A program made the position numbers and the translations under genes. A stretch of 64,000 bases of DNA from NCBI GenBank assembly GCA_003993805.1, contig RSEF01000019.1:7973140-8037139 (forward strand), written 5' to 3'. The DNA comes from Himantopus leucocephalus. Lineage: Eukaryota > Chordata > Aves > Charadriiformes > Recurvirostridae. Positions 1-14,100 of the stretch are shown piece by piece (within the stretch, counting starts at the first letter, position 1; each line of letters starts with the position of its first letter). A model generated the notes under the pieces. That model saw nothing but the letters and a program-made list of their open reading frames with translations. It was not told the origin of the DNA and made no database searches.

Positions 1-2045
1 AATTAGGACTGAAGGACAGATATGCAGCAGCAATTACATGCAGGTCCATTTTTTAGCTCAGATTTTGTTGGTTTCTCTTTACATTTTTATTTTAAACAAT
101 CTAGACAAATGAAATCACAAGGCCTGAAGCGTAGCTGTGACAGCTCTGCTGAAGGAATGAGTGTTTGGGGGGCAGAAAGACACCCTGCCTCCCAGCTAGG
201 TGCCAGAGCACGCAGGGGCAGTAACCGATACTGCAAAGAGCAACTGCCGAATGTAAGATGCCCTCAATCCTTTGCTGTACCTTTTTAAAATGAGTACTGT
301 GGTATGCATATATACCTGTCTAGCGTAAGGGGAAAAATACCAGACAGTTCTACTTCTCAGCGAGCGGGCAGTAAGCGTTCAGTCTTTGCTGATAATAGTG
401 TCCTTTGGTATAAAGATGAGGCCACAGTCTGGAGAAGCATTCCGCATTTTAAAGTTGTTAGACATCGCAATGCATCAGGGATCCAGTACAAATGTTAGGG
501 AAATTGCCCAAGAGACAAACAGTGAAATTTTCAACCAAAACCCCAAACAGACCACACCCACCAAAGCACAAAATGCCATGACAGTCGCCAGACAAGCAAA
601 CAAGCGTTTGGTTAGTTATGACAAGGTATTGCAGGAAGATTGTGAAGGGTTATGGGAAAGAAAGAGGGTACATTAAACATCAAAAGGAGAAAAAAAGAGA
701 AAATAACCATTAGAGGTTTGGTAGATGAAAATGAACACTGAGCAAAGTATGCGGTAAATGGGCTCTGGTTGCAAACATGTCTGATCTCGCCCAGACTTTG
801 AGAAAAAACACTGAGGTCACCAAAATGTAACCTTGTGCCTAAGAGAAACCCTAAGCGTGTTCCTGAAACAGGGCTGGCTGTCTTTCACCGGGGCTTGCCG
901 GCCCAGCCTGGTCACTGAAGCCCCTCAGAGCTACTCGGGGTAACAGCGGCCGGCAGTGGCAATTAGATAATTGACATAAACCTGGTCTGGCGTGGGAGTT
1001 TCAGTCTCTTAGCTCCAGAAATTGTATCTGCTTTGCTTCCACTTGATTTTAATAGAAGTGGAACTGGGAACCATCCTTCTCTGAGAGTGACAGGTTATTC
1101 ATGAGACGGGAGGCTGGAAGTTTTAGGCCTTGTGGCTTTATGCTCATCCAGTCTGAACTGGAATGAGTTTTATATTCTGGTCTGATCTGTCATAACAGAT
1201 GTCGTGGGACGTACAATCAGGTGTTTTGAGGGACTTCTTCCAGTTCTGACAGTTTACGGATGCTTGAGCTTATGAGACCTTTCTTCCCCAATTGCAACAC
1301 AGAACTGACTTCAAAAGTATCACGATCTGACAAGGATTTATGCTGACTTCTCATGATTTATCTTTCCTTGGTCCCGATCTTGACATAATTCCAACCTAGA
1401 GATTCAATCCAAACATTGCCACTCGTTCCTAGCTGTCAGTTTACTGCATCTTCAGGATTTCTAAATCACTTGACACATGATTACCACCTACTTTGTTTTT
1501 TCCCCAGAAGTCAATTATTCTAAGTCAGGACTAATGCTGCATTTCTTTATCTGCCTGTGCAAACTGGGCACTCTTCCATGAAGAGGAGGAGGGGGTTGGA
1601 TTTTTTTCCCACATGCTCCTTGAGGAAGGCTACAAACTTAGGACTCTTTCAAAATCTGACAATTCAGTTTCAAAGGGAAACGATGGCACATTCTTTGGTC
1701 CTTCCCTTCCTCAGTCTACCAGCCATTATAGGGGAAATTCTAACCACGTTGGGGTCAGCGTGGGCGCTTTCCAATACTGTTGGTAAATACCCTCTGAAAC
1801 CAAACATAAAGTTGGATAAGTAATCTACTGAAAGAGGGAGGAGAATATGTTAAAGTAGGAAATTAACTGTCTGAAGCATGCAAGCTTAATTGCACAATTT
1901 CCTAGTAACTAGAAAAGCAGAACAGCACACTGTTACTCTCCCATCAGAGGTTTGACAGCCCCCAGGAAGGCAAAATAAAGGACAGAAATGATCAGTTAGC
2001 AAATTCTGAGCAGCATAAATGTTCTTAACAGCAGCAAATACTCAC
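1..2045 (-). other. Sequence 3' of the last KSR1 exon seen (intron or retained-intron 3' UTR)
   Basis: No open frame here resembles the KSR1 C-terminal tail on either strand. An AATAAA hexamer on the minus strand (complement of 86-91) could end a retained-intron transcript, but such hexamers are common by chance. No recognisable repeat was seen. Confidence 0.6.
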
Positions 2046-2179
2046 TCAGCAGACTTCCAGAAATGCCCTGGGTGGGAGAGCCGACGATTCAATTTTGGCA
2101 GTTTTTCAAGCATATCCATGAGGACAGTGAAGCTAGGTCTCTCGCTGAGATCAAATGACCAGCATGCTGAGAGAATCTC
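2046..2179 (-). CDS. KSR1: KSR1 exon: end of pseudokinase domain (last exon seen)
   Basis: 134 nt, residues 758-801 plus two bases. It reads [20 protein letters not shown], then [20 protein letters not shown] and WKSA. The donor is GCTGA|GTGAGT. In mammalian KSR1 the next exon supplies about 26 C-terminal residues after SAD; no match for that tail was found in 1-2045, so it probably lies beyond the window. If the intron is retained the frame reads Glu and then TGA at 2044-2042, ending the protein as KSAE. Confidence 0.96.
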
Positions 2180-5100
2180 CTGCAAAAGATATTTGTGGCT
2201 CGTTATCTCCACTTAGTTCACAGGTCAACTGTGCAGACCAAGCAACTGATTGAGCACTGTGATTTGTGCGAGCCCGGCCAGAGATACTGTTTAACAGAGG
2301 CCTTGGACATTCTTATAATCAAACAGTACCCTGCATACCAGTGGATGCCCAATTCTGTATGACAGTTATGGGCAGAGGCTTAGTATCTAACCTGGTGTCC
2401 CATTCTAATCTGTTCTCTCTCCTGCCCTTTATCTTTAGAGTTATGAGTAAAATAAATCTCCTCTTTAAGCAGCTCCCTCTTTTCCTGATAAATAGCTAAA
2501 TGGAAGGATTCCTGCAACTGAGGTACTTACATTGACTTCTTTCCCCAAACTAACAGTTGCAAGGACTTGTTTCACTCCTTCACCACTTCCAATCTGCCAG
2601 ATGAGTGCCTCTGCAGGCTGGTTCTTGAAAGGCCATTCTCTTGCTTGGAGCTCATACCACACAGTCCTGCAACATCAACAAGACAAATCAAGCCTTTGCC
2701 TGCTCTTAAGAGAAAGATACAAAACCCTGACACTGTTCCAGTTTCTTCAGATAAGTTCTGGAAGGTGTATAAGGCTGTGCAGCAAATTCCTCCCACCCCA
2801 CACACCTCCTGCCCACGACTTCTGTAGTAGCTGAGAAAAACGTGTCCTTTCTTACCCAAAGGCATAGATATCTGCAGCTTTGGAGAAAGGCAGCTTGTCT
2901 TCATCTTTCCCAGGGGCCATCTCACGAACAATTTCAGGGGCCAGGTAGCATAACCAGTCATGAGGCAGCTTCAATTCATTCTCCCTCCTGAGTTCAAAAG
3001 AAAGAAGTGGTACTGAAACGCTACTGATTCAACCAAGCAGCAGCATATGGACCATATCTGTGCTTCACCAAATGCCTTGACTTTATTTACTCAAATGTTT
3101 TCACTGACATTTGCTTTCTAATTTTCTTGCCGTATTAAAAAATACACATGTGATAGCCTGACTCTCCAGCTCATTCTTGGGCTTAAAGTTTTCTTTGTTC
3201 TGTGTTCTGAGTCTTACACCATACATAACTTCCTAGCAATGTGCTACGGGAACTGTAGAAAGAATTCTGTTAAAAAACCCCAACAAACAGCAAAGAAAAA
3301 GTGCGTATTCCAAAAATGTGCGTGTACTAAAGCAATAAACACTCCTCACTTGTACTACATAACACATCAAAATGCTTCCCTATTTGATCATTATTTGTCA
3401 TTCTAGAAGTGGACCAAGCATTGAAACCTCCACTTACCTTCCTTCCTGAACCACACCCGAAATTCCAAATAATCCAAAGTCAGTGATCACAACTTTCCCA
3501 TTGTCATAGAAAACATTCTTGGATTTCAGATCCTTATGTACAATCCCCTTTGCGTGAAGATACCCCATGCCCTGGGAAATACATGCAGAGATGTAAACCT
3601 TTTTTTTTTTATTTACAAGCCTCTAAGTCTGGGTATGCTTTGCTTTCTAATACGCATTCACTCTCACTACTCCAGCATAAATGATTAATTGTAAACGGAG
3701 ACACAGCAGCTGTCTGACTTCTGCAGGAAGGGTACAAGGGAAGTCTGAAAGGGCGCAGATCTTAGTTTCATGCTCAACCTCTGAATTGTTTTTCATCCTC
3801 TGCATAGTAGGGCTGCTGGAAGGGTACTCTTAGTAGTCTGTATGTGTAAGAACAGTGAACAACTGACACGAGTTTGCTCACTAAATTCACATAATATTTC
3901 TGGCAGAAAAGAAAACAGCAGCTTTAGAAATGCTTCTTCAGTTGAGAAATATTGAAAGCAAGCAAAGAAAACACTATGCAAATCTGGGAGAAAATGCCAT
4001 CTACTTCAGAATACATTAACTTAGCTGCAGTTACCAATACAGAGAAGAGACCGGGAAGGAAAGCTGTCCCACATACCTCTCTTCATTGTTCTCTTTACCT
4101 AAATTCTCCCTCCCCAGCCCCTCACTGACAAGCAAAAGCTCTTTTTCTCTCCGTATAGGCCCTTACCTTACTGCCCACTAAATTAGCACTTTTTTTCAGC
4201 CAGCTTTGAGTATCTCCTACTGCAACACCCTGTTGGGCTATGGAGACTTACAGAACCTCTCCAGCTGTGCAGCCTCTAAGCTGAGGCACTGCCCAGAAAG
4301 CAGATGTCTCTGTTAGCATAATGTAGCCTTACCTTAATGATCTCCTGTGCTATCTGCCTGGTTTTGTTAATATCCAGGGATATCTTGGGGTCCCTTACAA
4401 ATGAGTGAAGCGTCCTTCCTTTGCAGAAGCTACAGGAAAGAGGAATAACAATCCTTAAAAAGGTTTTTAAAATATTGGAGGGAAATATGAACGTAATACT
4501 GGATGTTCGATTGGTTTTCTTATCACATGGACAGAATCTCAGCCCTCTTCCACTGCTGAGAAATGCCATTTTGAAGAACTTTAAGGACCCAAATGATTTA
4601 CATCTGTGGGGGATGCACATGTACCTATTATTAAAGCACACTCGAGGATATGCAACAAACGCTTATTTCTTCAGAGGGCCAGTTGTTGTTACACTGTTCT
4701 GACATCTGAAGTCCAAAACCTGAGCACCAGCTGCTGCTGCTGGTGCTACTGATCACTTAAGCAGGAAACTTCTTTTGGAAGTGGCAATTAGAAATGACTG
4801 AGTGCCTCCATGCCAGACTATGAGAATGGCATGCCCTTAGCCTTACTTAAATTCAGCCTGCATAGAACCATCCCCAAAAGCTGTTATATAGGGGCTAAAT
4901 GATCCTCATCCCAACTAAATACTGAAAACAGAAGAAAAATAGTAACTTTTTTGCCTAATCAGCAAGGGTCCCTAAGAGGAACAGAAAGGAAGAGATAACT
5001 GTTGCGTTATCAGCCTCACACATTGGTTTATTGTTACTTTGCTAAATTGGAATCATCTGGAAGTAGATGGCAGAGGAACAGCCTGTTCCAGATTTTTTTT

Positions 5101-8100
5101 TCTCCTGCTTTTTGATTTTTATTATTTAAGACTTCAAAAATAAAAAGAAAATTGTCAAAAAATATTGTATGTTCCCTAAAAGGAGGCAACCCTAGTATCC
5201 AAAACTCTGAGCAACACAGACTACATTCATCTCTGCCACCTCCTGATGCGGTGAGAGGTGTATTTTTATATCTAAAAAATAAATATTATCTATCTATACA
5301 ATATGTATATCTTAAAAATAATACTAAGATGCTATATCCTTACCTGGTAATGATTGCTAAATGAGGAGGGTTCATGCATGCTCCCATGAAAAGTACCACG
5401 TTCTCATGCCGGGTCTGTCTGTAGTTCATCACCTCCTTTTTAAAGAGCTTGAGATGATCCTGATTGTTCCCATCTATCTCCAACAGCCTGATGGCCACTT
5501 CCCCATGCCATTTTCCCTTGTAAACTTTCCCCCATCGTCCCTGGCCAATAGGATCCCCCAGTTCAATCTGTTCAAAGGGGATGTCCCATTCTTGCAGGTA
5601 GACGCTGGTCTGGCTAGGTTTGCGATAAATCATCCCTTGCAAGTGTGGCCGTCTGTTTGGCAAATCTTCTACCTCATCCTCATCATCTTCAGGTTCTGAT
5701 TTATTAGTCTCTGGTTCTTCTACCTGTTCACAAAAAGAGAAGGGAAACATATGCTGAGAGTCCCATCTGAGCGGCAGAAGCAGCCTACCAAAGCAGCAAA
5801 GGGGGTGGGATGTACGCATTCGACTTCAGCTCTAGAACTACACCTCACAGGACAAAGTCATCTCAGAAGCCTACAAAAAAGCATACATCTTCTGCATGTC
5901 AGTGCATGCAGGTGAAGACAAGAATAGCTTTATCCCATATAGAGTTCAATTTGTAGAACCAGCACTAACATTTAGGCACTCAGCATATCTCAGGATCTGG
6001 CCTTCAGCTTGGGCAAAATGCTAGAGACCATTCTAAAAGGAAGGGTGAAGAACCTATTTGTTCTTCAAATAAATGTGGTGGCAGGGTTTTTTGAGACTAC
6101 TAAAATTCTCCTGTTAGAGAGAAGTGCTCCAAAAATCAACAAACTTGATCCAGAATCCAGTCATTTCTGCTGAAATCATTGATTCTATCTCTACTGGTTT
6201 ACTCATCCCTACAGAAACCCATTTCAGTGTTCATACTACAAGCTGAACACGTGCTTAGGCACTACCAAAATCACAGACTCTTGTGAATACATATGGAAAG
6301 GCTTTCCTATGCAAACCATAAGCCCATGCTTACATTTTCAGGATCTCCCATGAGCTACTCTTACCACTGGTAGTACCTACACATGCATTACTTGCAGATT
6401 TGAGGTCTGCAGAGCATTTTGACCTCATAACTCCAGCAGCAGGCCTGCAGCTCTTATGTAAAATTGGCTGCACCAAACTGAGTGAGCCAGAAGTTTGAAA
6501 TATCATCTCATCCCAATTAGAAAAAGTTAGTATTGTAACAAGTACTTAATTGTTTCACCCTAGCTACAGAAACCATGAATTTTCAGTTGAGATCTTTGCA
6601 GTACAAACAGTTCAGTGAAACTGTGGTAAGGCACAGCTAGTCTGCACTCAATTCCAGGGGCACAACTTTTTCATGGCACTTTCAACATGGCATTTCTGAT
6701 TGTACAAAAGAAAACCTACCTCTGCTTCACATTCAACTCCATCTGTGTCTGGCTGTTGATCAGCACTAACAAGAGAAGACAGATTTACAGTGACAATAAT
6801 GTTTGCATGTCCACCTGAGTTAGAAAAGTGAGCTGCTACATAAGCCATTAGTGGAGTGGAAAGCAGCAAATCAAGAGTAGATCTTAATAGCATTATAATA
6901 GGTCAGGGAAAAATACAATTACTGCTCCACTTAACAGATAAGGACTTTCTAACCTCACTTTAGCAAATGAGGGACAACGACTTTGAAGTGATTTTCAATG
7001 ATGAAGTGGTATGAATTGATTTGGGAGTGGCATGGCTACATTATTACAATGTGTTCCCGTAATGGAGGCTCCGATTCCTACTACTGAAACACCAATAGTG
7101 GAGAAGTAATTATGAGTGCTGGCAACGCAGGCTAAAACCTTTTGCATGCCCTACAATTCAGATCCTTAAAAAGATGTTTGCTTGCAGCTAAGTGTGCCAT
7201 GCTCTTTTTTAAATTGTAAAACTCTGTAACTTCTATTTCATCAGACCTTTCTGATCTCAGCAATGCACACATAACCATAACTAGATATTAAAGGCACAGA
7301 CTTCTTACTGTCCCATTTAAGGTAAATATCACATTCAGCTTCATAAAACTGGGAATACCAGTATCAACCTTGCTGACTAAAATTATCCTGTGAGTTCTCA
7401 GACAAATTCAGTTTTGGTGATAACATAGTGCTTTCAGACCAATCTGAAGATTATCAGGTAAACACTATGAAATAATAGAATTTAAAACTATTACTTACTT
7501 AGTGTCTGCAGCTGTTTCTGGAGGCTGTACTATTTGTGCAGGACTGGGAATTTCTGGGAAAGTAGGAACATTTATGAAACATATTTTACACTTTAATCTC
7601 TTATAGAGTGGAAGTTTTAACATTGCAATAGTGACTATTTGCTTCTTATTTAGGAATTATAAACTAAACTCAACCACAGACAATATGATTTAACACTTCT
7701 ATTCACTTAAATCTATGCTGATCTTTCCTAGTACTCACATGCCTGTATATTGACCGAGCCCATTCACTACTTATCTGTAAGGTCTTTCAAGGTCACTCCT
7801 TGTCTGTGAACTGCTCACACGCCTTCAAGTTGCCTTGGACAACCAGAAATACTTAAATCCTCACAGATCTAGGACATTTGAATTCATCTATACTGCAGGT
7901 CGTGTATTCCAAATGCACCTAGTCTGTCCAGTGACACCAGTGCACAGGAAATTCAGCTTGGGGTGCAAATCCTTCCAAGGTTCAGAATAAATACTCTGTA
8001 CCTGGCATCCTACGTCATCAATTCTCACTTTGGAAACAAACAAGCTCTTTCTAAGGGTTCACGAACAGCTGACTGAGAAAAATTTGTATAGACAAATCCA

Positions 8101-11100
8101 CATATGAATAGTGTTTCACCATGGTCAAATCCCATAGCAAGAGCCTCAGTTCATAAAGGTTAGCTCAGCGTTCCTGAACTGACGGTGTCCATTTGTACCA
8201 GCTAGGTATATAAACCTAAAAGCGAGCCCTTTAAAGAAAGTACATGGCTGTGTAAGGAATCCCACAGCAGAAAGCTACTGTTTTACAACTGAATATTCAA
8301 AGTTTCATCTTAGTATGTAAATCACATCACTACCTCATATTAAGAGAGACAGGCCTGAATTATATACTGAGATAAGAGAAAGTTTGAATTGTTTTAGATA
8401 CTTCTTTTTTTTAAGCAGAATTATTGCTCTTGGGCAGCATGCAGAAGTTTACAAACAAGTTACTTTTTGGCAGCAGAAGCTGGTTAGTAGATTTAAAACA
8501 ATCAACTCACCTGGGAAGATAAATTGTTGTCTATGCTGAATGTAGTAGGCAGCTTTTTTAAGTGGTTTTTTTTAAAAAAAAAAAAGGCAAAAAAAATTAC
8601 CAGGAGAAAAAATAAACACAAACAAGTTAGAGGATCAATCGTAAGTGCCCCATATGCATTCAATGAATTAGTCCCAACTCACTGCTGGGAAACAGATTAG
8701 TAGATTATCAGCCTGCTTGAGGGGGTGAATTTCAGCACATGCATTTCTGGAAGACTACGACAGATGACACTTATCAAATGAAAGCTATGTCCCCAATAAG
8801 CAAACAGCCTGGTGGGAAAACAACACATTCAGACTTGAAGTGGCATAAGCAAATTTAGAGAACCCAGGAATGCTAAAAGGCAGGCCCGTGTAAAGGTTTG
8901 TGCTTCGATGTTCTCTCCTGTCTTCAGCTTTTCAGAGATGCACCCAGAGAAGCTGAAGCTAGTGAGTCATCTCCAAGCGTATTTTTTTTATTTCAGTGAA
9001 TTTGAGCAGTATGTCCTAATACAAAGTAGATGCAGTAGAATTCTTGTGCTAAACTGGCTCTGCCTCTGCTCCTTTTGAGTAGGCTAAAATAGCAACTTTC
9101 ACTCACAGATCAAAAGCTTGATGCAAGATACAGCAATGTTGAAGGCTGGATGTAGCAGCTATTGAGCAGCATATGACTTCATTTCCAGTTAAAAGGAATT
9201 AACTTTATTCTCACTATGTTAATCTTTGCCCTTGTCAGAGATTCTTGCCTCTATTGACTTTGGTAAAGACTGCACATTTGGGTTCTTAATCTGTAAAGTA
9301 TGTAGGGTAAATTCTTCTCCACCATACGTGTATGTCACTGGTTTAAAAATGAGTGTTGAGTGTTGCTTATCTTTTGGAAGGGACTGGTAAAGTAATTCAT
9401 TCTGGTTCTCATTTTTACGTTTTGCCCTAGCAATCAACTTGCTCATGATTTAAAGCCACTGGTGACCAAACACAGAGGGCAGCATGCATTTTACAATACA
9501 ATGAGAAAAGGGAGAGGAAAGAATATAATTTTTTTTTAGTCCTTTTCAAAAAAGAGAAAATAGAAAGACCAAATCACTTAAGAAAGGTGCCAACATTCCT
9601 CAGTAATATGTCTCCTGCAAAGGTATATTGTTGATACCACTGAAAAATTTTGAGAACAGACCATTTTCTTTCAATAAAGAAACAAGACACACCTTCACAC
9701 CTTGCTTAAGACACAACCATGTATTCAGAAACCTGCAACTACCTAGGAAGTCTTGGTCAGCCTCTGCTTGCATAGAGGCCTTTCTGATCTCAGCAAAGGT
9801 CTCCTGAAAAAGATAAGTTTACCTGGGAAGTTAAATCGTCCATCCCTCTGGCCCATAGGAGACGGGTTTGGGGGAGGTGTAGCACTGGGAGGGTTGGAAG
9901 ACTGGAAAGGTGCTGGAGAAGATGGTGTGGATGAGGTTGTAGACGAAGGATTACTGCTAGAGTCCAGATGATTTATTGCTGGTGGATGCTCCTGCAAAGT
10001 AAGGAAAGTCACTCGTGAGAAAAAAATAAAAAGAAAGAAAGAATTTCCCTCAGTGCTTACTGAACAACAGAGAACAGAAAGCTGTCCCTAGCCTCAATCA
10101 TAGCATGGTATTTCTAAGTGAGCAGGCAGCTGGAATCGTGCACAACCTATGTTTTACAAGGACAAAATGTCACATATCAAAGTCTCCTTGCAAAGCGTAA
10201 GCTCAAGGTGCCATTCTTGCTCCAACCAGCAAGGTACTGCCGCCACCTCTCTTTACTGTAGCGACTCACTGACTCAGACATAAGATTTGTGTACCTTTTT
10301 AGTTAGTGCTTTGGGAAGAGTTCCAAATTGTGGTTCTGTTGGTCTGTCTACTGGATTATTGATATCGGAAGGGACAGACTCTGTTCTTCTTATTTTTGTT
10401 ACTGAAAAACAGGTTGGGGAAGGGAGAGAAAAGCTTTAATCAGACTCTTTATGCTTGCGATACCATCAGTTACATTGAAATGCTAAGAACTGGGAGAAAA
10501 TTACTTACTGGGAAGGAATGATATTCTACAAGCAGGTGCCTCCTTAGTACATTTGTTGTGACATTTTAATCTGAAAGAGAAACATTACATGTTAAATAGC
10601 AACTTATTCTTTCCCAGAAAGAGGGAGCCTACCCTTAATTTGTAATTCTTATGCTAATCTCAGAGGGAGTTCTGGAATGCTCCAGGCCCCAGAGCAGCGT
10701 GCATTCATATGAAGAATCCTATTATGTGTCATTAGGCTAATGAAAGCCATATACATATCTTAGCATCTGATTTATTTTTAACATGGTTACCTTCACTGCC
10801 TCTCGTCCTAAGACAGACAAGCACTAAAATCTCCATACTGTGGACTAACAACCCAGACAAAGAAGCAAAAACTAAAATCCTCGCAGTTATTTAAGTATTC
10901 AGCTCCCACTACAAGATTTGCCTGTGATCAGGTGGGAAGCCTGCGGGAAGGAAATAAACTTGGTTCATCTACACATCAGGCTGTCAACCTAAGTATAAGT
11001 TGTGCCAAAGCATCCCTTTGCCAGTTCAGAAGCTGACTGAAAAAATGATGCTACTGTTAAGAGCGCATCACATCACGGGATACTTGTCATCAGCAAACTT

Positions 11101-14100
11101 TAATGAATCAGATGAAAGTTCTTCTGAAAAAGATCATCACTGTGTCCTCACCTGCAGTACTTACACTTCACCCCGAACATCATGCTTTTCTGACAGACTT
11201 GGCAAATCTGAGATAACCAAGACTTTGTAGAGAACCTAAGTGGAGACAAGAAGGGAAAAACGATGTTAACTGGTGTCTAAAGGAAAATTATCATTTGTAG
11301 GTAGTTACAGACAGGCTATATACTTCTTTAGCCCTTTCTGAAACGTGCAAGTGGTCTTGTGGAAAAGACTTCTTACTTTTCTGATCAAAAGCAACTCAAA
11401 GGTGGCTGGCACCAACTCTGCTGGCCTGTTGCTAGTTCTCCACTCTTGGAACAGGGTTGAGAGGTGCTCAGAGGTGTCTCTGACAAGGAGACAGGGTGTA
11501 CATCTACACTTATCTCTAGCAGGTCCTCAAAGCTGCAGCTCAGCAACTGCAGATCTGAAGCCTCATGCAGTCAAAGGTATCAAGGTGACAGACTATCACT
11601 TCTTTTCATAAAAACCGCTCGAACTGGAACTGAGCTTCACCTCATGAAACAAGCAAGTACTCTGAGAGGGAGCAGCAAGCACACACTCCAAGTGCAGATG
11701 CAGCCCATGAGCATGTGCTGGTGTCACTGGTGTCCCTCCTCAGGCCAGTAGGATGTGTCACATGGTGCTGGTTATATTCACCTGAACATCTTTGCAGAAC
11801 TGGGACCCAGTTTATGGTGGGTGGGTGGTGGTGGGAGCATTATCCCTTTTACCAGAAGATTGGATATGTTGGTTTGGCATTAGAACTGGCTAGCCCAGCT
11901 TGGGTTTGGATTTGGGAAGGGAGGATGCAGGAAGTTACGTGGGAAGAAAAGAAAAACACATGCTCTTTCCATGCAAGGGGGAAGGAACAGCTTCTCTTTT
12001 CATTTGTAGCAGTGCAAGTGTTTTAGAAAAAGCATCGTTACACATTTGGCATGCTTGGTCCTATCACCCCATACCCAACATTGCTACTGCTGGTATGCTA
12101 GCCACTACGGAATCAGGAGTCAATTGGCTTTGTAAAAAGGATTTCAAGGGCTGGACACATCAGTGATGTATTAAAAAGAAATTAAGCTGAAATACATAGT
12201 TAAGGCTGAACTTGGCAAATGAGTCACCTGACTGAACTTCAAACCTGTCTCAGAGTTGTCACTGCTACAAGCGCACAGAACAGGATGCTGTCCTGCTCCG
12301 ACCCTCAGTTTGTTTCCTTTGTGGCTCCCACAGCATGTGTTGCTTACCTGTGTGTTACAGCTAAGCCAAAGTCTCTTCGTACCGTTTGAGGGGATCCTTG
12401 GGAGAGTTCTGATGGAGAACAAAAGGATGTTTTAGGGAAGCATTAGTCACAAGCCGTGCTTACCAGTCTCGACAGAAACAAAGCAATGAATGTCATAGAT
12501 AAGGACTAGTAGCCATGACACTGTTAGTAGCACAGCTGAGATGGGTTTGCCTTCTGCTGTAAAGCTACAGATACTCTTTTATTTGCTTTCATATGGAGGC
12601 AACGTAAGGTAAGATTGGGTGGTGGAATCATAATTCTACCTTGTTTTTGTTAAATCATTATTAGGTCTAGGCCATCCTTAAAACACAGTCGAAAGTCAGA
12701 CTTTACTCCCAATTGGTTTACCACGAATACCATCACCCAGTTGTCATGCAGTGTCAGTAGACTTCAGAATATTCTTTTACACTGAAAATTACCATCTCCA
12801 TTTTATAGACAGGGCCAGTGTGACCCAGAAGAATAAAAAATTTGTGTGAGATCACTTAGCTAGCTGATAAGTGCAGAAAGGGAGACCTAGACTTCAAAAT
12901 GGCAGTCCAGCGCTCCAATGCTTATGTCACATAACTTCCTAAGAACTCTTCAATACTGAGGTTCTGGCATATCTCCCAAATTAAATCTATAGCCATATTG
13001 CAAATCTGGAAAAAACTCAGGTCTGCAGGCATCAACACAGCCCCAAGGCTGGACACTGCCAATGCTTGCAAAAAGCCAGCCTCTTGCTTTGACCCTAGAT
13101 GGCACCAGATTCTTTTGTATTGTTATTCCAGTGAACTCTTAAAGGCATCTGTGGTCTTCAGCGCTGGAATGACTAGTTGGTTTTCCAAGGAATATTGCTG
13201 ATCTACTGTGACCACGCAAATGCAGTCATCTGAATTAATCATAATACAACAGTTAAGATGGCTGTTAACATCAGTTAAGATGGCTAAATCCTTACTGAAG
13301 AGTCCTAATGAATATAACAAATTTTGGAATCGAACAGGACTTAAAAGAGCCTACAGTATAGATTTTAAAACAGACAATATGACTATATGCATAGAATTCT
13401 TCATTTTTCTTTGAATTTATTCTAATGCCGTTTTTATTTATTGCCTAAAATCTATCACTCTCCACAGAGAAATGCTCAGATTTCTGTTTGCATTTTATTT
13501 TACAATTTTCTTTCTATGCTTTTTCATTTCTGAAAGTAATTCATGGGATTTTTGTTTTAAAGGGCATTAGATACCTGTGTGGTGCTATAATGTCCTTATT
13601 TGGACTTTTATACTTTACAAAAAGGTGAGACACTTTCCAAGATGCCCACATCTCCCTACATTAGCTTCCAAGGTTACAGGTTGTGTTTATGAGACAGACA
13701 CACGTAGTCACATTAGGATACGCATCCTGATACTCTCCCTCTGAATTGGAGAGATACGGATTTGAGGGGGGGACTGTTCAGTGGATGAGGAATTGGTCGG
13801 ATGGTCGCATCCAGAGGGTAGTGGTCAATGGCTCAATGTCCAGATGGAGATCAGTGGTAAGTGGTGTCCCTCAGGGGTCTGTATGGGGACCAGTGCTGTG
13901 CAGTATCTTCATCAGTGATATAACCAGTGGGGTTGAGTACACCCTCAGCAAGTTTGCAGATGACGCCAAGCTGAGCGGTCCAGCTGACACACCTGAGGGA
14001 CAAGATACCATCCAGAGGGACCTGGACAACCTCCTTGAGTGGGCCTGTGTGAACCTCATGAGGTTCAGCAAAGGCAAGTGCAGGGTCCTGCACCTGGGTC

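Noticed and set aside
2572..2961. 129-codon minus-strand open frame
   Set aside because: It crosses two KSR1 exons and the intron in a different frame from the kinase reading frame; a shadow of KSR1.
2046..5723. Assignment of the kinase exons to KSR2 or a RAF kinase
   Set aside because: RAF kinases have Lys in VAIK and HRD; here VAIR and HKD are present. KSR2 differs in the P-loop and in the hinge (LYSVVRD versus LHSFVRD here), and the linker matches KSR1.
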